Source of the DNA: an uncultured Planctomycetaceae bacterium
GTDB lineage: Bacteria; Planctomycetota; Planctomycetia; Planctomycetales; Planctomycetaceae
Assembly: GCA_903823545.1 (NCBI GenBank)
Contig: CAIJTL010000586.1
Span: 1-6,218 of the forward strand
Length of the DNA stretch: 6,218 bases
Direction of reading: 5' to 3'
The notes below the pieces were generated by a model that was not told the DNA's origin, searched no databases, and worked only from the letters and a program-made list of their open reading frames with translations. This document shows, piece by piece, positions 4,915 through 6,218 of this stretch. The translations under genes were made by a program, and so were the position numbers. Each line of letters opens with the position of its first letter. Positions within the stretch are counted from its first letter, which is position 1.

Positions 4915-6218
4915 ATGTCACAAAACTCGCAACCGTTTCCTTGCGGCAGAACTCGCCGCAGCTTCCTCGCTGATTACGGACTTGGATTCACCGGTCTCGC
5001 GATGGGAGCCATGTTGCATCGCGACGGTGTCGTCCGCGCCAACGATGGCACAACTCGTGAAGTCGTTGATGGTCGCGCACAGCATCGCCCGAAAGCCAAA
5101 AGCGTCATCTGGCTCTTCATGGGTGGCGGTGTCAGCCATATGGAATCGTTCGATCCGAAGCCCGCCCTCAACAAGTATGCGGGACTGACGATCGAAGAAT
5201 CCCCAGCAGCCGATGCGGTGCTGAAGTCACCGTTCTATCGGAAGAACGTGCGAGACTTCGCTGGTGGACCGCGCAAGCTGATGGCCAAGATTTATCCGAT
5301 GCAGATCGGCTCTCGGAAACATGGCGAGAGCGGCATTGAGGTCAGCGATTGGTGGCCGCATGTTGGTTCGATGATCGACGACATCGCCGTCGTCCGCTCC
5401 TGTTGGTGTACCGACAACGATCACGCCGCGCAGTACGAGATGCACACCGGCCATCACATCTTCGACGGCTATCATCCGAGCGTCGGCTCGTGGGCGCATT
5501 ACGGCTTGGGTTCGCTCAACGATGACCTGCCGAGCTTTGTCGCGATCGGCGATCCTCCCGGAGTTTGCTGCGGCGGCAAGGGTGCACAGAACGGGGCGTA
5601 TCTCGGCCCGGAGCACAACGCCGTGCATCTGAAATTCGACGCGAACCTCCCCTTGCCCTACGCCTCGCCTGGCCCGGAAGTTTTTCAAGAAGAACAAGCC
5701 GCCGAGTTCGAGTTGCTCCGCGAACTCAACGGTTTAACAGCCACGAAGTATCCCGAAGACGCGGCCGTCCGAGCACGGATGAAGTCGTATGAACTCGCCT
5801 ACCGCATGCAGACTTCGGTCCCCGAAGTCTGCATGATCAGCAACGAGACTGCGACAACCGCCGACCTCTACGGCTTGAACAACCCGGTCTCGAAACCGTT
5901 CGGCGAAACCTGTCTGCTCGCGCGGCGGTTGGTCGAGCGAGGCGTCCGCTTCGTGCAGCTTTATCACGGCGGCGGAGGTGGCGGATCGTGGGACGCGCAC
6001 TCCAACTTGAAGGACAACCACGGCAAGCTCAGCCCGATGGTCGATCAACCGATCGGCGGTCTGCTAAGCGACCTCAAGCAGCGCGGCCTGCTCGACGAAA
6101 CCATCGTCGTTTGGGCGACCGAATTCGGCCGCACTCCCGGCGAAGAAGGCACGAAAGGACGCGACCATCACCCCTACGGTTTCAGTTGCTGGCTCGCCGG
6201 CGGCGGCCTGAAGGGAGG
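4915..6218 (+). CDS. DUF1501 family protein, Tat-exported, alkaline phosphatase/sulfatase-like fold (3' end missing)
   Basis: The frame is open from ATG 4915 to the window edge, giving 434 residues. Family members usually run to about 450-490, so only the C-terminus is missing. A twin-arginine signal is present: TRRSFLA at 13-19, a hydrophobic stretch to about 34, and possible cleavage near Ala42, so the folded protein should be exported. Family landmarks follow in order: VIWLFMGGGVSHMESFDPKP (64-83), VVRSCWCTDNDHAAQ (159-173), PSVGSWAHYGLGSLNDDLPSF (188-208), ELAYRMQTSVPEV (293-305), SWDAHSNL (358-365), DQPIGGLLSDLKQRGLLDETIVVW (377-400), EFGRTP (403-408) and GRDHHPYGF (415-423). Asp360, His362, Glu403, Asp417, His418 and His419 are candidate metal or active-site residues by analogy with the alkaline phosphatase superfamily. 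The exact reaction is not established for the family. DUF1501 genes are abundant in planctomycetes and usually sit beside a DUF1549/DUF1553 cytochrome-type gene, often linked to polysaccharide degradation; no such gene is visible upstream. Codons look more C/G-ending than in the kinase. Confidence 0.93.
   Translation, partial: MSQNSQPFPCGRTRRSFLADYGLGFTGLAMGAMLHRDGVVRANDGTTREVVDGRAQHRPKAKSVIWLFMGGGVSHMESFDPKPALNKYAGLTIEESPAADAVLKSPFYRKNVRDFAGGPRKLMAKIYPMQIGSRKHGESGIEVSDWWPHVGSMIDDIAVVRSCWCTDNDHAAQYEMHTGHHIFDGYHPSVGSWAHYGLGSLNDDLPSFVAIGDPPGVCCGGKGAQNGAYLGPEHNAVHLKFDANLPLPYASPGPEVFQEEQAAEFELLRELNGLTATKYPEDAAVRARMKSYELAYRMQTSVPEVCMISNETATTADLYGLNNPVSKPFGETCLLARRLVERGVRFVQLYHGGGGGGSWDAHSNLKDNHGKLSPMVDQPIGGLLSDLKQRGLLDETIVVWATEFGRTPGEEGTKGRDHHPYGFSCWLAGGGLKG
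5805..5835 (+). repeat. Perfect 14-bp inverted repeat inside the DUF1501 gene
   Basis: CATGCAGACTTCGG (5805-5818) and CCGAAGTCTGCATG (5822-5835) are exact reverse complements separated by the 3-nt loop TCC. The hairpin encodes residues 297-307 (RMQTSVPEVCM), part of a stretch conserved in the family, so it is made by codon choice within normal coding sequence and is not an insertion. It could pause ribosomes or act on mRNA stability, or be accidental. Confidence 0.8.

Noticed and set aside
5227..5697. Minus-strand frame of 156 codons inside the DUF1501 gene
   Set aside because: It overlaps conserved DUF1501 coding sequence completely; long antisense frames are common in GC-rich genes with strong codon bias.
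1..6218. CRISPR array, tRNA, rRNA or insertion sequence
   Set aside because: No regularly spaced repeats, no tRNA-like cloverleaf noticed, no rRNA motifs, no transposase frame and no terminal repeats with target duplications were seen.

Overview
The window looks like chromosomal DNA of a planctomycete. Three things point that way: an ECF-type sigma factor gene followed directly by a very large Hanks-type Ser/Thr kinase gene with a C-terminal TPR region; a Tat-exported DUF1501 (alkaline phosphatase/sulfatase-like) protein; and long imperfect palindromes in the spacers. The genus cannot be told from the sequence. Nothing suggests a phage, a plasmid or an insertion sequence.

Layout: 1-241 has no confident gene. 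It holds a 10-bp direct repeat, an operator-like dyad and a CTCTG tandem repeat, and ends in a good ribosome binding site. 242-838 (+) is the ECF-like sigma factor. The 121-bp gap 839-959 is almost filled by a 31-position hairpin with a 39-nt loop. 960-4469 (+) is a 1169-residue membrane-anchored kinase: N-terminal planctomycete module, kinase domain, one membrane helix, charged coiled coil, TPR-like repeats. 4468-4538 is a palindrome between convergent genes that overlaps the kinase stop codon. 4563-4850 (-) is a 95-residue protein of unknown function. 4851-4914 is a short divergent spacer. 4915-6218 (+) is a DUF1501 protein that runs off the right edge after 434 residues.

Working together: the sigma factor and kinase share a strand and are probably one regulatory module. 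The kinase would sense something through its extracytoplasmic TPR half and signal through its cytoplasmic kinase half. The adjacent sigma factor is the obvious candidate output, because no anti-sigma gene is present. The DUF1501 protein probably belongs to a separate transcription unit. It may begin a Planctomycete-type cytochrome/DUF1501 locus, but its usual partner is not visible.

I see no wholly new system. The points most worth a second look are the sigma-kinase pairing with a serine-bearing sigma region 2.2, the hairpin between those two genes (which folds better as plus-strand RNA than as minus-strand RNA), the insertion inside the kinase catalytic core, and a perfect 14-bp inverted repeat inside the DUF1501 coding sequence.
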